Assembly (NCBI GenBank): GCA_002914805.1
Contig: JXTB01000405.1
Location: 176,684-240,683, forward strand
DNA from: Parasponia andersonii
Lineage: Eukaryota; Streptophyta; Magnoliopsida; Rosales; Cannabaceae
Direction of reading: 5' to 3'
DNA length: 64,000 nt
The position numbers were made by a program, and so were the translations under genes. Shown here one piece after another: positions 60,080-64,000 of this stretch. Numbering within the stretch: the stretch's first letter is position 1; every line of letters begins with the position of its first letter. The notes under the pieces were generated by a model. The model saw only the letters and a list, made by a program, of their open reading frames with translations, was not told the origin of the DNA and did not search any database.

Positions 60080-63000
60080 ATGAATACCTCTTCCCTCCCC
60101 GCTCCACCTTCCACTCCTCACCCTCACCCTCCCCTTCTCCGTTCCCCCTTCCTCAACCCCATCCCTCTTCGCGCCTCCTTCCGCCCCCTAACACGACGCC
60201 GTTTCAGGGTCTCTCTTCCCCGCAGCGCCGCCGCATCCTCATCCGACCAATCCGGCGTCGCCGCGTCGTCACCGCCCGACGTCTTCGGGGGCAAAAAGGA
60301 GCTCACGGGGATCCAGCCCCTGGTCGAGAAGCTGACGCCGCCGCTGAGGCTAGCCAGCTCGGCAATTCTGTTGGCGGGCGCCGTTGCGGCCGGGTACGGG
60401 TTGGGGTTCCGGTTCGGCCAGACCCGGAATGCGGCGTTGGGCGGGGCCGTGGCGCTCGGTGCGGCAGGCGGGGCGGCCGCTTATGCGCTGAACTCGTGTG
60501 TTCCTGAGGTTGCAGCCGTGGAATTGCACAATTATGTGGCTGGGAGTGACGACCCGAGGGCGGTGAAGAAGGAGGAGATTGAAGACATTGCCAAAAAGTT
60601 GGTTTTCGTATGCTTTTCTTTTGTGTTTAGCGGAAGTTATTGCCTTGGTTGTAACTTTATAGAGTTATAAAGTGTTAGTATTATGTTGAATTTTGATTTA
60701 GATTTTGATCGATGAGCTTTGTTATATGAGGGGCTCTTTAGGTTATCATTGGATATTTTTTTCTTGTTTTTGCTTAAAATTGTCTGTGTTTTTATTTTTT
60801 ATTTTTTATTTTTTTATTTGGGGAGGGGGGTGGGTTGTGAAATGAGCTAGAGAGCTCCGTTGATATGGGAAATCACACTATCTAATGATGGTCTGATTGA
60901 AGCCTGTTAAGAAGATGATGATGACGACGAGTAGTAATGTTGTTATTTTTCGAATTTGTGGTAATTATAGCTGTTTCTTGTCTTTTTCGTAATCTCGTTT
61001 TCTGTTCAATTTTTAATCTGTTAGATACGGTGTGAGCAAGCAAGATGAAGCGTTTAATGCGGAGCTTTCTGATTTGTATTGCCGGTAAGTTAAACTACAT
61101 TTATAAGTTATGCATTTTCAGGATGTCAATCAAAACGATATTGCTAACTTTTACAGATATGTAAATAATTTGCATTTTTCTAGCGATGATTTGTTTGTTT
61201 GCGTCCAAAATGTCTATTTGCCTCTTTTTCCTTGTGATAATCATGTTAATTTCCTTTCCTAATTCTCTTCTTTTTTCAATTCAGGTTTGTTTCATCTGTG
61301 ATTCCTCAAGGAAGCCAAGATCTTAGTGGAAATGAAGTGGACACGATCATCAATTTCAAGAATGCTTTGGGCATTGATGATCCGGAGGCAGCTGCGATGC
61401 ATATGGAGGTACTCAATTTTCACTACTCATTACGTAGTTAGCTGTGTTTTTATAGAATTTTAAGTTTTCCCATGATTGTTTCTGTGCAAATTGAATGTTC
61501 CACCCCTCAATAGTCCTTGTTGGTTTCCAGATTGGTCGAAGAATTTTTAGGCAACGGCTTGAGACTGGAGATCGTTATGGTGACATTGAGCAACGCCGGG
61601 TAGGTCTTTTTTGCTAGTTTACTTAATTATTAACTTTGAGGTTATTGTATGGGATATTGGGTAATACTGGATGAAGATATGGAGCTTGAGCATTATTAGT
61701 GATTCTCCAGTGCAGGCATTTCAGAAGCTGATTTATGTTTCAACTCTAGTGTTTGGAGAAGCATCATCTTTCCTCTTACCTTGGAAACGAGTTTTCAAAG
61801 TTACTGATTCCCAGGTATTTTTAATTACTTTCGATTTGGTAACATTTCTTTCGTGTTGCCGTTTGTCCAGCAGCTTGCTTTTTGGCTGTCTGAATTTTTA
61901 TCAAAACTTTAGATGTATCTAAGCACATGCTCTTATATTTTTTTGGTATTAGCTCTTTTTATATTTGCAATGCGCCCTTTTGAATTATATAAGTTCTATC
62001 CTGTCAGGTTGAGATTGCTATCCGTGATAATGCTCAGCAGCTATATGCTTCTAGGCTGAAGTCAGTTGGCAGAGGTAAATATGTTGTGCATTTAAGCACT
62101 TTGGTTGTGTGTCAGATGAATGATGTACGGCAAGGCTCAAGGAGCAAGGAGCAAGGAGATTTTAATCTGAGCTGTTTGAATACTTTCTTTTTAAATGTTC
62201 CCTTATTTATGGTTTTTGTTGGCTTCAAGTGATAATTTGATTGGATCATCTGTCACATTCTTAGTCTTAAATTCTTGGAGTGGTTGGTAGGAAACTGAAT
62301 CAGTTTATTGCTCCAATATCTTGAACGAAAAATAAGTTGTTTACAAGTTATTCTGCAGCTTTCTTTTGTTGGTTTGCCACATCCTTAGAGTTGAAAGTTT
62401 TCTTTTTACCTTTAGTGATTACTATTTGCTATGTTTTTCTCAGATTTAAGTGTAGAGCAGCTCGTTGGCCTCAGGGAAGCGCAATGCTTGTGTCGACTTT
62501 CTGATGAGGTACCTTCTTTGTATACATAATTGATAGTCTTTCCATAAATGGCCCATGGTCGTTTATTTTGATTTTCCTGCTTCATGCAGCATGCTGGGGA
62601 CTTGTTTAGAGAACATACAAGGAAGCTGACCGAGGCAAATATTTCTTCTGCACTCAGTATACTTAAGTCCCGAACAAGAGCGGCGTAAGATCTCAACTTT
62701 CATACATAATTGCTGCTTGTAACAATGTTTAGGTGTCATAAAACAAGATCGATGGTTTTCACTTTACTTTAGCCTTAGAAGATAATATTTCTTAGAGTTT
62801 ACTTGTGTTCTTGCATGTATCATTTGCACCACTTATAAAATTATGATTTCCAGTCAGGGAGTTACACAGGTTGTGGAAGAGCTTGATAAAGTACTGGTTC
62901 TCAATAATTTACTTATCTCATTAAAGAACCACCCAGACTCAGATCGCTTTGCTCCTGGGGTTGGTCCAGTTTCTTTATTAGGTAAGCATCCCTTTTTATA

Positions 63001-63857
63001 CAAATGAAAAGGATCTGAGCTAAGTACTTAAGTAGTATGTGCGTCATGTCTGAATATTCAACATGACAACTGCATAAGCTGTAGTGAATTTGTTTCCTGG
63101 TGTAGGTGGCGAGTATGATGGTGATAAAAAGATAGACGACTTAAAGCTTCTTTTTAGAGCCTATGTGACAGATGCATTATCTGGTGGCCGCATGGAAGAA
63201 AGTAAGGTAACAAATGGTGGCTTACTTTGTGGTTTTTCTTACTAATGCTTGTGTCTTGCCTTGGCAAATTCTAACATTAAATTGTCTATAGTTTCTGAAA
63301 CGGAGTTTTGTTTTAGTGGTGTGAATACAGTGGTTGTTCTATGAGAAAACCCCTATCCCTCCTCCCAGCCCAGCCCCCCTATAACCTGTATTGAGCTGAT
63401 AGTGCTACCTATGTCTTTAAAATTTATTCAAAGCAAGAATTTAATTTTCAGCATTGACAGACTGCTATATCTTTAGAGATATTTCCCTCTTTTGTACATA
63501 TCATACCTCAGTCTTTTATGCTTGTCTGCTGCTTCATTTGATTAGTCAGATTTTGCCTTTTGTTTGTTGTGTATTTCCATTTTTTATGCTAGTATTCTTG
63601 TTAGCTCTGATGATTTCCATTGTTTTTTTTGTTTATGTAGCTTTCTTCGTTGAATCAATTAAGGAATATATTTGGCTTAGGAAAACGAGAAGCAGAAGCA
63701 ATTGTGCTTGATGTTACTTCAAAGGTGTACCGTAAACGACTTTCACAGGCTGTTACTGGGGGTGATTTAGAAGCAGCAGATAGCAAAGCTGCCTTCCTTC
63801 AAAAACTTTGTGATGAGCTGCACTTTGACCCACAAAAAGCCAGTGAGATTCATGAAG
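60080..63857 (+). CDS. TIC110: TIC110, chloroplast inner-envelope translocon component (5' half, continues past the window)
   Basis: Eleven exons are present: 60080-60597, 61025-61084, 61285-61408, 61531-61599, 61716-61814, 62008-62074, 62444-62508, 62590-62684, 62854-62981, 63106-63206 and 63641-63857. All are GT-AG and in frame, giving about 514 of an expected roughly 1000 residues. Residues 1 to about 70 are a Ser/Arg/Pro-rich transit peptide. Two hydrophobic helices follow (about 91-110 and 117-138), then the helical stromal region with family-typical blocks ELTGIQPLVEKLTPP, HMEIGRRIFRQRLETGDR, FLLPWKRVFKVTD and SALSILKSRTRAA. TIC110 sits in the inner envelope and acts as a scaffold for stromal chaperones during protein import. 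The start matches the usual MN-x-S start of the family. The gene appears intact as far as seen. Confidence 0.97.
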
Positions 63858-64000
63858 GTAATTTAGTTTTTATATGTCATATTTGTGACTAGAATTTTTC
63901 CAATAAGTTATATGTCTCTATTCGTGGTGTTTGGTTCCAAAACTAGGCCCGTGAGTTAATGCTTTTCCACTGTTAGCATCTCACAATTTTCGTCTTGTTT

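Noticed and set aside
59836-60507. Long plus-strand open frame starting at 59836.
   Set aside because: It overlaps TIC110 exon 1 in a different frame and shows Pro/Arg-rich composition typical of an alternative frame of the transit-peptide coding sequence.
1-64000. tRNA, rRNA, CRISPR arrays, bacterial-type operons or organelle DNA insertions.
   Set aside because: None was recognised on either strand. Short tandem repeats present are microsatellites or transposon-internal repeats without CRISPR spacing.

Overview
The window is nuclear DNA from a flowering plant, most likely a eudicot. It is very AT-rich, has split genes with GT-AG introns, carries long TA, CT and GA microsatellites, and is dominated by plant transposons. 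I cannot fix the order or species from sequence alone. Four protein-coding genes can be modelled to exon level by translating across splice sites. They are an RDM4/IWR1-like gene (minus, 12294-15848), a nodulin-like/NFD4-like major facilitator gene (plus, 32712-34523), an organelle-type TruA tRNA pseudouridine synthase gene (minus, 43309-45952) and the first half of TIC110 (plus, 60080 to the right edge). They form no operon or pathway. Two of them (TIC110 and the TruA-like gene) probably act in organelles, and both have GGCCCA/TGGGCC-type motifs just upstream.

Layout. 1-1387: right end of a CACTA transposon with a decayed Ulp1-type protease. 1388-5750: gene-free, extremely AT-rich. 5750-8550: Ty1/copia remnant (protease and integrase pieces, then a 3' LTR). 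9160-9980: LTR-like sequence. 10112-10438: Micron-like element inside a TA array. 12294-15848: RDM4-like gene with a Tourist-like MITE in an intron. 16520-17169: hAT-like MITE. 17368-20324: Mutator-like element. 21411-27462: an LTR split by a 4.2-kb PIF/Harbinger element. 32712-34523: NFD4-like gene. 40597-42223: second Mutator-like element, with a perfect 9-bp target duplication. 43309-45952: TruA-like gene. 48132-50338 and 55796-57547: two solo LTRs of one family in opposite orientation, each with its own perfect 5-bp duplication. 58232-58473: another Micron-like element. 60080-64000: TIC110.

I found no convincing new multi-gene system. The most interesting observations are (i) four copies, in two subfamilies, of a small element that lies inside or beside TA microsatellites, resembling the rice Micron elements; (ii) a frame break in the variable linker of the TruA-like gene, either a 1-base deletion or an unusual weak-donor intron; and (iii) a His/Asp-rich cytosolic loop in the NFD4-like transporter. 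No rRNA, tRNA or CRISPR array was recognised.
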